The notes: generated by a model not told the origin, from the letters alone. A stretch of DNA of 35,920 nucleotides from JAAEKA01 sp049299095 (GCA_049299095.1 JBAQWV010000111.1:1-35920); one strand, 5' to 3'; shown: positions 26,841 through 35,118, counted from the stretch's first letter. Program-made: numbers and translations.

Positions 26841-26891
26841 TTGACAAAGTGCAACGCGGCGGCTATCATAGCCGAGTTGGCCGCGGCCAAC
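26841..26891 (+). promoter_or_regulatory. trxA promoter with a 16-bp palindrome at the start site
   Basis: TTGACA (26841-26846) and TATCAT (26864-26869) are 17 bp apart. The predicted start near 26876 coincides with the perfect palindrome GTTGGCCGCGGCCAAC (26876-26891), which may be an operator or a 5'-end hairpin protecting the transcript. Confidence 0.78.
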
Positions 26892-26956
26892 CTAATTCAA
26901 CAAAAAACCGTTCAGCGGCCATCCCGCCGCGGACGCAAGACAGGAAGACCCGAAAA

Positions 26957-27280
26957 ATGACTAAACCCGTGGTTGTTTCCGATACCGACTTTGAAGCTGA
27001 GGTGCTTCAGTCCACCCTGCCCACGCTCAACGACTTTTGGGCGGAATGGTGCGGCCCATGCAAGATGATTGCCCCGATCCTGAACGAGCTGGCCGGTGAA
27101 TACGCGGGCAAGCTCAAGATCACCAAGCTGGACGTAGATCATAACCCCGCCACCGCCATGGCTTATGGCGTGATGAGCATCCCCACACTGATCCTGTTCA
27201 AGGATGGCAAGCCGGTACAGCGCATTGTCGGGTACATGCCGAAAGACCGCTTGCTAAAGCAGTTGCTTCCCTATCTGTAA
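26957..27280 (+). CDS. trxA: Thioredoxin
   Basis: 107-residue cytoplasmic disulfide reductase. The active site WCGPC lies in FWAEWCGPCKMIAPIL, followed by KLDVDHNPATAMAYGVMSIPTLILFKDGKPV with the cis-proline of the fold (IPT) and a final RIVGYMPKDRLLKQL helix. ATG 26957 has AGGAAG upstream; the longer frame starts before the predicted transcription start and is rejected. A strong hairpin separates it from trpB2, so the two may be only partly co-transcribed. Confidence 0.95.
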   Translation: MTKPVVVSDTDFEAEVLQSTLPTLNDFWAEWCGPCKMIAPILNELAGEYAGKLKITKLDVDHNPATAMAYGVMSIPTLILFKDGKPVQRIVGYMPKDRLLKQLLPYL

Positions 27281-27285
27281 AGACT

Positions 27286-27325
27286 TTGCCCCGCGCGCGG
27301 TCGCGTGCGTGCGGGGCAATATTTT
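27286..27325 (+). terminator. Terminator or attenuator between trxA and trpB2
   Basis: A stem of 14 pairs (27286-27299 with 27306-27319, two G-U) has a GC core and a T-rich tail (TATTTTA from 27320). Because the trpB2 ribosome site follows at once and no other promoter is obvious, it may regulate read-through rather than stop all transcription. Confidence 0.7.
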
Positions 27326-27349
27326 ATCCCCGGCAAGGAGACGTGCCCC

Positions 27350-28720
27350 ATGACCCTGACCAAAGTCGTGCTGTCTGAGCGCGATATGCCAACCCACTGG
27401 TACAACATCAATGCGGACCTGCCCGCGGCTGGTGTTGAATTGGCGCCCCCGCTGAACCCGATGACCCTGCAACCGCTCGGCCCTGCCGATCTGGCCCCGC
27501 TCTTCCCGATGGAACTGATCATGCAGGAAGTCAGCACCGAGCGCGCCATCGAAATCCCCGATGAAGTGCAAGACCTGTACAAGCTGTGGCGTCCTACGCC
27601 GCTGATGCGCGCGGTGCGCTGGGAACAGGCGCTGGACACCCCGGCGCGCATCTACTTCAAATACGAAGGGGTCAGCCCGGCGGGCAGTCACAAGCCGAAC
27701 ACGGCGATCCCGCAGGCCTACTACAACAAAAAAGCGGGCATCAACCGTCTGACCACAGAAACGGGCGCGGGTCAATGGGGCAGCGCGCTTTCCTTTGCCT
27801 GCCAGGCCTTCGACATCGAATGCAAAGTGTACATGGTGAAGGTCAGCTATTTCCAGAAGCCGTATCGCCGCAGTTTGATGCAGACTTGGGGCGCGACCGT
27901 AGTTGCCAGTCCCAGCGATCAAACCAACGCGGGCCGCGCGATTTTGGCTGCGGATCCCGACAGCTCCGGCAGCCTGGGCATTGCCATCAGCGAGGCGGTG
28001 GAAGAAGCGGTCATGCGCGAGGACACCAACTACAGCCTGGGCAGTGTGCTCAATCATGTGCTGATGCACCAGACGGTGATCGGTCAGGAGACGCTCAAGC
28101 AGCTTGAGTTGATCGGCGCGGACTACCCCGATGTGGTGATTGCCTGTGTGGGGGGTGGCAGCAACTTCGGTGGCTTTGCCTTCCCCTTCCTGCACGAAAA
28201 GATCGTCAACGGCAAGCAAAGCCGCATTGTCGCGGTGGAGCCGCTGGCCGCGCCCACCATCACGCGCGGCGTATACGCCTACGACTATGGCGATACCGCC
28301 AAGATGGCGCCGGTGGTCAAGATGCACACACTCGGTCACGACTTCATGCCTGCACCGATCCACGCGGGCGGGCTGCGCTACCACGGTATGGCCCCACAGG
28401 TGAGCGCGGTAGCAGCCGCCGGTTTAATTGAAGCGCGCGCGGTGGCGCAGCGTGCGGTGTTCGAGGCGGCTATGAGCTTCACGCGCGCAGAAGGCATTCT
28501 GCCCGCGCCGGAAGCGTCGCACGCAATTGCTGCGGCCATGCAGGATGCACTGGCCTGTCGGGAAAGCGGCGAAGCAAAGACCATCATCTTCAATCTGAGC
28601 GGCCACGGCCACTTTGACCTGGCTTCCTACGACACCTACCTGCAAGGCAAGCTGGAAGATTACGAATATCCCAGCGAGGCGATCCAGCGGTCGCTGCACA
28701 ATTTGCCGCAAGTTGGCTAA
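27350..28720 (+). CDS. trpB2: Tryptophan synthase beta chain, TrpB2 type
   Basis: 456 residues, PLP enzyme that joins indole and L-serine to tryptophan. TrpB2 differs from TrpB1 by the long N-terminus (PTHWYNINADLPAAGVELAPPLNP) and the inserted segment before the lysine. The Schiff-base lysine is in PAGSHKPNTAIPQAYYNK; the phosphate-binding glycine run is VGGGSNFGGF; the ETGAGQWGSAL block carries the catalytic Glu. TrpB2 proteins often act without TrpA as indole salvage or with phosphoserine; no trpA is in this window. AAGGAG precedes ATG 27350 and the in-frame upstream ATG lies inside the hairpin. With tnaA elsewhere in the window, both making and breaking of tryptophan via indole are encoded. 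Confidence 0.93.
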   Translation: MTLTKVVLSERDMPTHWYNINADLPAAGVELAPPLNPMTLQPLGPADLAPLFPMELIMQEVSTERAIEIPDEVQDLYKLWRPTPLMRAVRWEQALDTPARIYFKYEGVSPAGSHKPNTAIPQAYYNKKAGINRLTTETGAGQWGSALSFACQAFDIECKVYMVKVSYFQKPYRRSLMQTWGATVVASPSDQTNAGRAILAADPDSSGSLGIAISEAVEEAVMREDTNYSLGSVLNHVLMHQTVIGQETLKQLELIGADYPDVVIACVGGGSNFGGFAFPFLHEKIVNGKQSRIVAVEPLAAPTITRGVYAYDYGDTAKMAPVVKMHTLGHDFMPAPIHAGGLRYHGMAPQVSAVAAAGLIEARAVAQRAVFEAAMSFTRAEGILPAPEASHAIAAAMQDALACRESGEAKTIIFNLSGHGHFDLASYDTYLQGKLEDYEYPSEAIQRSLHNLPQVG

Positions 28721-28752
28721 AGGCTGCAGGGAACGCGTCGCGAAAACTTGAT

Positions 28753-28790
28753 ATACAAAACGCCTGACGGATGCGTCAGGCGTTTTGTAT
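28753..28790. terminator. Strong intrinsic terminator after trpB2
   Basis: A perfect 17-bp stem (28753-28769 with 28774-28790) with a 4-nt loop contains A- and T-runs near the base and can work in both directions, for trpB2 and the convergent murJ. Confidence 0.9.
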
Positions 28791-28867
28791 TAGGCAATAC
28801 GCAGCCCGCGATTTTTCAAAATCGTCTTACGGCATTCGCATGTGCAGTAATCATTGGCTGCTGGCTG
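28790..28867 (-). other. In-frame extension beyond the murJ stop with a Cys-x-Cys-x-Cys motif
   Basis: Reading the minus strand past the murJ TAG, the same frame stays open for 25 codons and reads YCTCECRKTILKNRGL before a TAA that touches the terminator stem. It has no start codon of its own. It may be chance, a stop read-through tail or the remnant of a small zinc-ribbon gene. Confidence 0.25.
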
Positions 28868-30478
28868 CTAACGCCCCAGCAGCGCGGCGGGCAAGCGCCG
28901 CAGTTCTTCTACCCGCAAGACCAGCGCGGCGATCAAATAAACCACGACGCCCACCAGTCCGCCCGCAGCCAGTTGAATCAATGCGCCCATTCCGGCGCGC
29001 TGCACAGCTTGACTGACGCCCCACACGGCTATAGCCATCACCGCGCTGGCGAGCAGCACGCGCAGCATGGTGCGCATGATCTTGCCCCCCTCGACGCCAC
29101 CCCAGCGCTTGCGCAGGATCATCAACAAGGTCAGTACCTCAGCGGTGATGGCAATGGAGTTGCCGAGCGCGAGGCCACCCGCGCCGAGCGGCTGCATCAA
29201 CAAAAAGCCGAGCGCGAGGCTAAGTGCCGCCGAGGCAATGGCAATCCATAGGGGTGTAACGGTGTCCTGTTGGGCGAAGAAGGCCCGCGCGGCCAGCTCC
29301 AGGCAGGAATGACCGACAAGCCCCAGCGCGTAGAAACGCAGGGTGTTGTAAACTGCATGCACCGCGGCGGCATCGAACTGGCCGCGTTCGTAGAGGAAGC
29401 TGAGTAGTGGCTGGCCGAGCAGGAGCAGCCCGAAAGCCGCAGGCACGGTTAGCGCGATCACAAGGCGCAGCGTTTCCGACAGGGTACTGCGCAGCTTGTC
29501 GGTTGCGCCCAGTGCGGCCAACTCGGCCAGAGTGGGGAAGGCCACGAGGCCAAAGGCTGTGCCGATGATCGTTTCCGGCAACTGCATGGCGTCCCAGCCC
29601 CATTCCAGCGCGCTGACGCCGCCTGCACCCAGCCGCGAAGCCAGGTTGGTGGTCAAGATCAACGAAAACTGAAAAACGAACAGGTCAATGATGCGTGGCC
29701 CCATCAACCGGAAGACGCGATAGACCGAAGGGCTGTGGGGGCCGCGTAGATCGAGCACGGGCGACCAGCGAAAACCATAATGCAGCAGAACGGGGACCTT
29801 GACCAGCAGGTGCAGCGCGGAGCCGATGACTGCGCCCATTGCCAGCCCGGCGATGCCGAACTTGGGGGCCAGCAAGATCGCGCCGAGGGCAATGCCTAAC
29901 GGGTACAAGGCCGCGCCCAGCGCGGGCATCAAAAAGTGCTTGAAACCGTTTAGCGCGCTGCCCAGCACCGCACTGATACCAAAAATCATGGTTGACAACA
30001 ACACGATGCGCATCACCTGCGCGGTCTGCGCCTGTTCGGCGGGGGTGAAGCCGGGCGCGATCACGGTGCTCACCAGCCAGGGAGCGGCCAGCGCGGCCAG
30101 CGCGGCGGCGACGGCCACTATGAGAAAGACGATGTTGGTAATGGCGCTAGCCAGCCGCCATGCGCCGCGGCGGTCATCTTCGGCCAGGAAGTCGGCGAAA
30201 ACCGGAATGAACGCCGTTGCCAGCGCGCCGCCCGCGACGATGGTAAAGAGCAGGTCGGGCAGTTTGAAGGCCGCGTAGTATGCGTCAAGGTCAGCGCCGA
30301 TGCCAAAGCGCGAGGCGATGATGATGTTGCGGAACATGCCAGCCGCGGCGGCCAGTCCAAAGGATACGGCGACCACCAGGACGTTGCGCACGATGTGCGA
30401 CAGACGAGCAGACGCCGATTGGGTGGATGGGTTGGTTTTTGCCGTGGGCTGTGAACGATCAGAGGTAGAGGTGGGCAT
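28868..30478 (-). CDS. murJ: Lipid II flippase MurJ (MviN family)
   Basis: 536 residues, about 14 TM helices, MOP superfamily. It is expected to move lipid II across the membrane for peptidoglycan synthesis. Family wording is clear: GMFRNIIIASRFGIGADLDAYYAAFKLPDLLFTIVAGGALATAFIPVFADFLAEDD at the start, GSALNGFKHFLMPALGAALYPLGIALGAI, and FLYERGQFDAAAV. The hydrophilic N-terminus (about 28 residues, Ser/Thr-rich) is longer than usual. The ATG at 30478 lacks a clear ribosome site, so a slightly different start is possible. A terminator separates it from the C39-like gene upstream, so it seems to have its own, unrecognised promoter. Confidence 0.92.
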   Translation of the reverse strand: MPTSTSDRSQPTAKTNPSTQSASARLSHIVRNVLVVAVSFGLAAAAGMFRNIIIASRFGIGADLDAYYAAFKLPDLLFTIVAGGALATAFIPVFADFLAEDDRRGAWRLASAITNIVFLIVAVAAALAALAAPWLVSTVIAPGFTPAEQAQTAQVMRIVLLSTMIFGISAVLGSALNGFKHFLMPALGAALYPLGIALGAILLAPKFGIAGLAMGAVIGSALHLLVKVPVLLHYGFRWSPVLDLRGPHSPSVYRVFRLMGPRIIDLFVFQFSLILTTNLASRLGAGGVSALEWGWDAMQLPETIIGTAFGLVAFPTLAELAALGATDKLRSTLSETLRLVIALTVPAAFGLLLLGQPLLSFLYERGQFDAAAVHAVYNTLRFYALGLVGHSCLELAARAFFAQQDTVTPLWIAIASAALSLALGFLLMQPLGAGGLALGNSIAITAEVLTLLMILRKRWGGVEGGKIMRTMLRVLLASAVMAIAVWGVSQAVQRAGMGALIQLAAGGLVGVVVYLIAALVLRVEELRRLPAALLGR

Positions 30479-30507
30479 GGTTCAGGTCTTTGAGAGAAGG
30501 CCATGGA

Positions 30508-30538
30508 AAAGGCGGTTGCCGGGTGAGCAACCGCCTTT
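30508..30538 (-). terminator. Intrinsic terminator of the C39-like/TPR gene
   Basis: Perfect 12-bp arms (AAAGGCGGTTGC 30508-30519; GCAACCGCCTTT 30527-30538) enclose a 7-nt loop, with TTTT on the minus-strand side. Confidence 0.85.
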
Positions 30539-30582
30539 GTTGTTGGGAATGGGATGAAACGAGACGGTGTCCAGCGGCAAAA

Positions 30583-31965
30583 TCAGCCGCCCAACTCCGT
30601 CAGCACCTGCTGTGCTTCGGCATAGTTGTTCTTCAGCTCAACAGCACGCCGATAATCCTGGCGCGCGCCTTCGATGTCACCGAGGGCCTGACGGGCCTTA
30701 CCATGCCAGTAGTAGGATTCTTCGATGTTGCCACCCATGGCAATAACGCTGTCAGCAAGAGCCAATAACTCATCGTAACGGCCGGTCTCGTAATAGGCAT
30801 GGAATAGCTCGAACTGGTACCACAACATACGCGAGGGGAGACCGATCACGCGGGCCTGATCGAAGGCGCTGGTGGCGTCGCTGAAACGTCCAAGCGCGGT
30901 CAGGCTGTTGCCCATGTTGAACCAGGCGAAGGCGTCGCCAGGATTGGCTGCGGCTTCAGCCTGGGCGCGTTCCAGCGAACGCTGCCACATCACTGTGTCA
31001 TCCAGTTCGTCGCCCAAGATCTGCTGAACCACACCTGCGCGCGCAGCATCATAGACAACGATGTAGGTGTTGTTGAACACGCGCCATAAGCCCGGCATAC
31101 GGTCGAAAGATATCCGAATACCGCCGTAAGGCTTTTTGGGATCCAGTCCAATCGTGACAAAAGAGTCATAGACGATCCACTCACGCGCTACTTGATCGAA
31201 CCCTGTCACCAAGCGATAGTGTCCGACACCACCTTCATAATCCATCCAGGTTTCCAGGATGACGGGCACCCCGGCATTCAGCAAACTTTGGATGCGCTCC
31301 GGTGTACCGTTGACGCGTACAATGGCATTAAGCCCCTGCGAACGCGCAAAAGCTGCCATCTGAGCAGGGCTGACATTTTTATCATCCCAATTGGGCTTGA
31401 GTACTGCTGCCGTCTCCTTTTGTGTTAAGGTGAGGCCATAATAGCTCAAATACATTGCCAGCGAGGTAGGCCCGCAGTTATTCCACGTTTGCCAGTAGTG
31501 CGTGATGCCGGGGATCGAAACAATGCTCATATTCGGCGTGGCCGTTGGCTCTGGCGTTGGTGTAACCGTCGGGGTGGCTGTTGCTTCCGGGGTAGAGGTA
31601 GCCGTGGGCGTAGGCGGGTCGGGCAGCTTTTCAAATGCTGCAAACTCAACGGCGGGTTCATAGGGAGGTTGCTGCGTCGGCGTGGCCGTGGGGGCAGGCA
31701 GGGGCGTCGCGGTAGGCTGCAGAGCGATCAAATCCAACGCATAGCCGCCTTGCGGTGTCGGCATGGGAGTCGGGGCAAAAGCAGGGATATTTCGTCCCGC
31801 GCCTTTATGCTCAGCCACAGCCGCGCGAGCGCGCAGCAAAAGGCCATCTGGGCCATCATACTTGATGCTGCCAATGATGACTAATGCCGCCAACAACGCA
31901 ACAAGCGTTACTACAGGGACAATCAGTGAGTTATGTCGCGATTTTCGCATACGCCTTGATCTCAT
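30583..31965 (-). CDS. Membrane-anchored C39-like cysteine peptidase with TPR repeats
   Basis: About 460 residues. A single N-terminal TM helix (about 13-35) is followed by a Thr/Pro linker, then a papain-like C39_2 domain. Its Cys lies in NNCGPTSLAMYLSYYG (about 164), its His in GGVGHYRLVTGFD (about 249) and its Asp in IVYDSF (about 267). C-terminal TPR-like helices (about 325-460; GDAFAWFNMGNSLTALGRFSDA, EESYYWHGKARQALGDIEGARQDY) may bind partners. The protease faces outside. ATG 31965 is chosen over 31980 because the predicted transcription start (near 31982) leaves almost no leader for the latter, while GGAG lies nine bases before 31965. It is divergent from the glycosyltransferase at 32071. 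Substrate unknown; some C39_2 proteins may be non-catalytic binders. Confidence 0.85.
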   Translation of the reverse strand: MRSRRMRKSRHNSLIVPVVTLVALLAALVIIGSIKYDGPDGLLLRARAAVAEHKGAGRNIPAFAPTPMPTPQGGYALDLIALQPTATPLPAPTATPTQQPPYEPAVEFAAFEKLPDPPTPTATSTPEATATPTVTPTPEPTATPNMSIVSIPGITHYWQTWNNCGPTSLAMYLSYYGLTLTQKETAAVLKPNWDDKNVSPAQMAAFARSQGLNAIVRVNGTPERIQSLLNAGVPVILETWMDYEGGVGHYRLVTGFDQVAREWIVYDSFVTIGLDPKKPYGGIRISFDRMPGLWRVFNNTYIVVYDAARAGVVQQILGDELDDTVMWQRSLERAQAEAAANPGDAFAWFNMGNSLTALGRFSDATSAFDQARVIGLPSRMLWYQFELFHAYYETGRYDELLALADSVIAMGGNIEESYYWHGKARQALGDIEGARQDYRRAVELKNNYAEAQQVLTELGG

Positions 31966-31988
31966 TAACAATTTCTCCATATTTCGCT

Positions 31989-32017
31989 ATTGTAATTCAC
32001 ACATGGCAAGGTGTCAA
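31989..32017 (-). promoter_or_regulatory. Promoter of the C39-like/TPR gene
   Basis: On the minus strand a perfect TTGACA (32017-32012) and TACAAT (31994-31989) are 17 bp apart. Confidence 0.82.
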
Positions 32018-32057
32018 CCGGTAGATGGGCGCGTTTCTGTATCTCTCCCGAGTGCGG

Positions 32058-32063
32058 TAAAAT
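32058..32063 (+). promoter_or_regulatory. -10 element for a possibly leaderless glycosyltransferase mRNA
   Basis: TAAAAT at 32058-32063 would start transcription at 32070-32071, which is the ATG itself. The -35 (TTCTGT at 17 bp) is poor, and no Shine-Dalgarno site precedes the ATG. Confidence 0.4.
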
Positions 32064-32070
32064 ACGAGCC

Positions 32071-33579
32071 ATGCGGAAACGAAATATTTGGTTGCTACTT
32101 CTTCTAACGGCTTATTTGGCCGTCGCTATTCTGTTTGCTGCCTGGCTTCCTGCGTGGCAAGCCCCCGACGAGCCAGCCCATTATAACTATATTCATGAAT
32201 TAGTCATAACTGGACAATTCCCCGTAATGCGCATGGGAGATTACGATGAAGCGTACCTTGAACGTCTGACCACGGAACGCTTCCCCCCGCAACTTTCTAT
32301 CGCCTCCGTCCGCTATGAAGGCCATCAACCTCCGCTGTATTACCTGCTGGGAACACTACCATTTTCGTTAAGCCGCGGCAGCCTGCTGGCTGTCCGCCTG
32401 CTTTCCGTCGGCCTTGGTGCGCTCTTTGTGCTGTTGATCTATGCTATCGTCCGGCTGATCTTCCCCAACCGGGCCGCATGGGCACTTGGCGCGGCCGGGT
32501 TTACTGCTTTCCTACCGATGCATGTAGCAATGGCCGCGGCTGTCAACAACGACGCGTTGGCCGAAGTGCTGCTGGCTGCCATTTTATGGCTTTCAATTCG
32601 TTATGTCAAGCTTGGTTTGCTAGGCCCGCCCCCCCCCTCACGCATGGATGCGCTGGCGCTGGGCGCGGTGGCGGGGCTGGCGCTGATCACCAAAGTCAGC
32701 GCGTATGTGGGCATCCCCGTGGCACTGGCCGCACCGTTGATCGTCTGGTTCGAGTGTCAACGCACAGAAGGGGTCAAGCGCCTGCCGTTCTCAGCCCTGG
32801 CCCTGATCGCCCTTCCCGCGCTGCTGATGGCGCTGCCGTGGTACGTGCGCAATGCGCAGGTATACGGTAACCTCGATATTTTGGGGCGGCACTGGCACGA
32901 TGCGGTCGTCGTGGGGCAACTGCGCACCAGCGAGTTGATCGCACAAGCTGGCCTGCTGGCTACTCTGGAACGGTTCCTGGTCTGGTCGCATGACAGCTTC
33001 TGGGGTGTGTTTGGCTGGATGGGTGCATGGCTGGACAGCCGCGTCTACAGTGTGCTGCTGGGATTCAGCCTGGCTACGCTGGCAGGCAGCGCCGTGGCAG
33101 CACGCGACATGCGCGCGCGGATGGTTGCACCGCAGCCGGTTGCGCGCTTCCAACGCTGGGCGCTGGCGCTGCTGGGGCTGGCCGCGCTGGGCACACTGGG
33201 CATCTACCTCACCTACAACTTAATTTTCGTACAACCGCAGGGACGTTATCTGTTTCCGGCCCTGCCCGCGATCAGCCTGGCGGTGGCGGTGGGCTGGTGG
33301 ATGGTGACGCAGCGCGCGTCAGCGGCGCGGCGGGCTGCATTCTGGCTGCTGGCTGCGCTGGTGGTGGCTATCGCCTGGGGCGTCACGCACGAAGGGATTA
33401 ACCGCTGGTCGGTGCTGATCTTTGCCGGTGCCGCCGCCGCCTTACTGGCCTGGAGCTGGCTCAATGCGCGCCTGCCACGCTGGCTGGCTGCGGCGGCTTT
33501 TGCGTTGCCCTTTGCCCTGCTGCCCTTGTTGAACTTGTATGCGCTGTTCGCCGTTATCGTCCCCCAACTTGCCCGCTGA
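32071..33579 (+). CDS. PMT-like (GT39/GT83-type) polytopic glycosyltransferase
   Basis: 502 residues with about 10-12 TM helices. After the first helix comes the acidic catalytic-type loop motif APDEPAHYNYIHEL (Asp-Glu), as in dolichyl/undecaprenyl-phosphate sugar transferases of the GT-C fold. The later loop GHQPPLYYLLGTLPF is also typical. It should pass a sugar from a lipid carrier to a glycan or protein on the outer face of the membrane; donor and acceptor are unknown. The in-frame upstream ATG at 32011 lies inside the divergent promoter, so ATG 32071 is preferred. No Shine-Dalgarno site is visible and the predicted -10 suggests a leaderless mRNA. Downstream 33580-33705 holds no gene; it has a TATACT (about 33648) that may serve the next gene. 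Confidence 0.85.
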   Translation: MRKRNIWLLLLLTAYLAVAILFAAWLPAWQAPDEPAHYNYIHELVITGQFPVMRMGDYDEAYLERLTTERFPPQLSIASVRYEGHQPPLYYLLGTLPFSLSRGSLLAVRLLSVGLGALFVLLIYAIVRLIFPNRAAWALGAAGFTAFLPMHVAMAAAVNNDALAEVLLAAILWLSIRYVKLGLLGPPPPSRMDALALGAVAGLALITKVSAYVGIPVALAAPLIVWFECQRTEGVKRLPFSALALIALPALLMALPWYVRNAQVYGNLDILGRHWHDAVVVGQLRTSELIAQAGLLATLERFLVWSHDSFWGVFGWMGAWLDSRVYSVLLGFSLATLAGSAVAARDMRARMVAPQPVARFQRWALALLGLAALGTLGIYLTYNLIFVQPQGRYLFPALPAISLAVAVGWWMVTQRASAARRAAFWLLAALVVAIAWGVTHEGINRWSVLIFAGAAAALLAWSWLNARLPRWLAAAAFALPFALLPLLNLYALFAVIVPQLAR

Positions 33580-33705
33580 AAGCCGCCAAATGAATAAACT
33601 GTAACTTGTGCGCACTTAGTTCTTCATCTGGCTGAAATGTTTATACGCTATACTCAAAGTAGGAATAAAACCCTGTAGATTTCGTCTGTTCTCAGGAGGG
33701 ATGGT

Positions 33706-34144
33706 ATGCGTTTGAAATTTGTGACCATCTTCGTTACTTTGAGTGTAGCTCTGGGCACAGTTGCCTTGACTATCAACCCGGCCACCGCGCAATCCGTCGG
33801 CCCCAATGCAGCCAGAAGCTGGCAGCAACACACATTGGGCGACTGGAGCCACGACACATTTGGACAAACGGAACTGGCGCAAACGTGGTGGACGCGCACA
33901 GGCCTGCCTGGCTCTACCCCGGTTTCCGGCACAGCCTCCATCGCAGCCTTCGATGCCAATGGCGACAATCAATATCGGCGGGTTGAACGCCTCTCTGTAT
34001 CCCTCCATTCGTCTGCGAGCGACCCTGTTCGATCTTGATCACGGTGCTGACACCCGCGATCAAATGCCACAGTTGTGCAGCTGGCGCGTCAGCTATGAAG
34101 CAGCCACCCAGCGGACGTGGTACTTCCCGACGATTTGGCGTTAA
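33706..34144 (+). pseudogene. Small secreted protein, apparently frameshifted
   Basis: The start is convincing: AGGAGG lies a few bases before ATG 33706, and a signal peptide (about 1-28, ending ATAQS) is followed by a Trp-rich part (WQQHTLGDWSHDTFG, WWTRTG). This frame stays open to 34038. From about 33955-33975 the next frame reads more protein-like (TINIGGLNASLYPSIRLRATLFDLDHG, then CSWRVSYEAATQRTWYFPTIWR) and ends at 34144 just before a terminator hairpin. Joining the two by skipping one base gives one secreted protein of about 146 residues. So it is a one-base insertion (real or a sequencing error), a programmed +1 shift, or the short version is intact. No family was recognised. Confidence 0.55.
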
Positions 34145-34157
34145 CGCACTCCATATC

Positions 34158-34199
34158 AACCGGCGCGTCAGATTGCAGGGGCAGAATGGCGCGCCGGTT
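34158..34199 (+). terminator. Probable terminator after the small secreted gene
   Basis: AACCGGCGCG (34158-34167) pairs perfectly with CGCGCCGGTT (34190-34199). The loop is long (22 nt) and the tail is a mixed TTCTT, so strength is uncertain. Confidence 0.5.
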
Positions 34200-34252
34200 T
34201 CTTGCTGACATCTTTTTACTCCTCGTGCTTTACTTTCTCCCCGCCGCTCGCC

Positions 34253-34669
34253 TCATCCCCCTGCCACTTTTGCCTTGTAGCCCAGTTCGTTGAGAATTTC
34301 CACAATCCGCTCGCGATGGTCGCCCTGAATAATGATGTTGCCCTCCTCCAGCGCGCCACCCGTTCCCAGCTTGTTCTTCAGCAGCTTGAGCAGCGCCTGC
34401 TTGCCCGCGTCGCGGCTCATCACGCCAGTAATCACCGACACCGTCTTACCGCCGCGCCCCTTGCGCTCGCGTCCCACGCGCACCGGCGTGTTCCCTTGCA
34501 GCATCGGCACCGGTGCGGCCGGATTGCGTGGCGTTTCCCCACTGGTCGCAGCAGGCGAAGCAGGGCGCAACTGGGCAGGCTGGCTGGCTAAGGGACGCAA
34601 CACCTCAAACGGCGAGGGTGGGCCATCATCCTCGGTGGAGTAGCCACCCTTCGATACCTTCTTGCTCAT
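34253..34669 (-). CDS. yciH: SUI1/YciH-type translation initiation factor homologue
   Basis: 138 residues. A disordered Pro/Ser-rich N-terminus (about 1-65) leads to an eIF1/SUI1 domain (VRVGRERKGRGGKTVSVITGVMSRDAGKQALLKLLKNKLGTGGALEEGNIIIQGDHRERIVEILNELGY). In archaea and eukaryotes this fold checks start-codon fidelity; bacterial YciH is thought to act similarly under some conditions. ATG 34669 has GAGG eight bases upstream; the longer frame is rejected. It follows the DUF971 gene by ten bases and so shares its transcript. Confidence 0.92.
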   Translation of the reverse strand: MSKKVSKGGYSTEDDGPPSPFEVLRPLASQPAQLRPASPAATSGETPRNPAAPVPMLQGNTPVRVGRERKGRGGKTVSVITGVMSRDAGKQALLKLLKNKLGTGGALEEGNIIIQGDHRERIVEILNELGYKAKVAGG

Positions 34670-34679
34670 GGGGATGACC

Positions 34680-35054
34680 TCACGTTGCCGTAGCGCCCGG
34701 CGCGGCCGCCAGCGCCTGGTCACAGTCAGCGCACGGACACAGCCCGCGCAGCAGCGGCCAGGTATAGATGCCGCTGTCGTGGCCGTCAGCCCACGCCAAA
34801 CCCAGCGCGTAATGGCCGATCAAAAACGCATTTTCCAACTGCCAGCTTGTCGCGGGCTGCGTATGAAGCAACGCGCGCGGGATCGGCTGGCTCATCGCCT
34901 CGTGGCTGCCGCGACACTCGACACACGGACACACCGCACGCAGTCCGGCCAAGGGATACACGCTGCAATGTCCATCGTTCCAAATGATCTCCAGCGTTTC
35001 CGCCTGCCGATCAGCCGTTAAATTTTGCGGACGCAGTGCATCGTTCACAAGCAT
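34680..35054 (-). CDS. DUF971 family protein
   Basis: 124 residues, one DUF971 domain (the N-terminal domain type of gamma-butyrobetaine hydroxylases). Visible are LEIIWNDGHCSVYPLAGLRAVCPCVECRG and, near the end, GHYALGLAWADGHDSGIYTWPLLRGLCPCADC. The two CPCxxC motifs are matched, so a metal or Fe-S site of four to six Cys is possible; DUF971 genes often neighbour Fe-S assembly (Mrp/ApbC) genes, which are not in this window. The first start (ATG 35054) has a GGGAA too close to be ideal. It precedes yciH by ten bases. Confidence 0.85.
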   Translation of the reverse strand: MLVNDALRPQNLTADRQAETLEIIWNDGHCSVYPLAGLRAVCPCVECRGSHEAMSQPIPRALLHTQPATSWQLENAFLIGHYALGLAWADGHDSGIYTWPLLRGLCPCADCDQALAAAPGATAT

Positions 35055-35089
35055 TTCCCTTTCTGCTCTGCCAAAACGTCTCTCCTACG

Positions 35090-35118
35090 ATATTAACACA
35101 AGCGCGGCTGGCAACCAA
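35090..35118 (-). promoter_or_regulatory. Promoter of the DUF971-yciH operon
   Basis: On the minus strand TTGGTT (35118-35113) and TAATAT (35095-35090) are 17 bp apart, with a leader of about 30 nt. Between 35120 and 35245 I saw no convincing promoter for the divergent gene at 35246. Confidence 0.5.
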
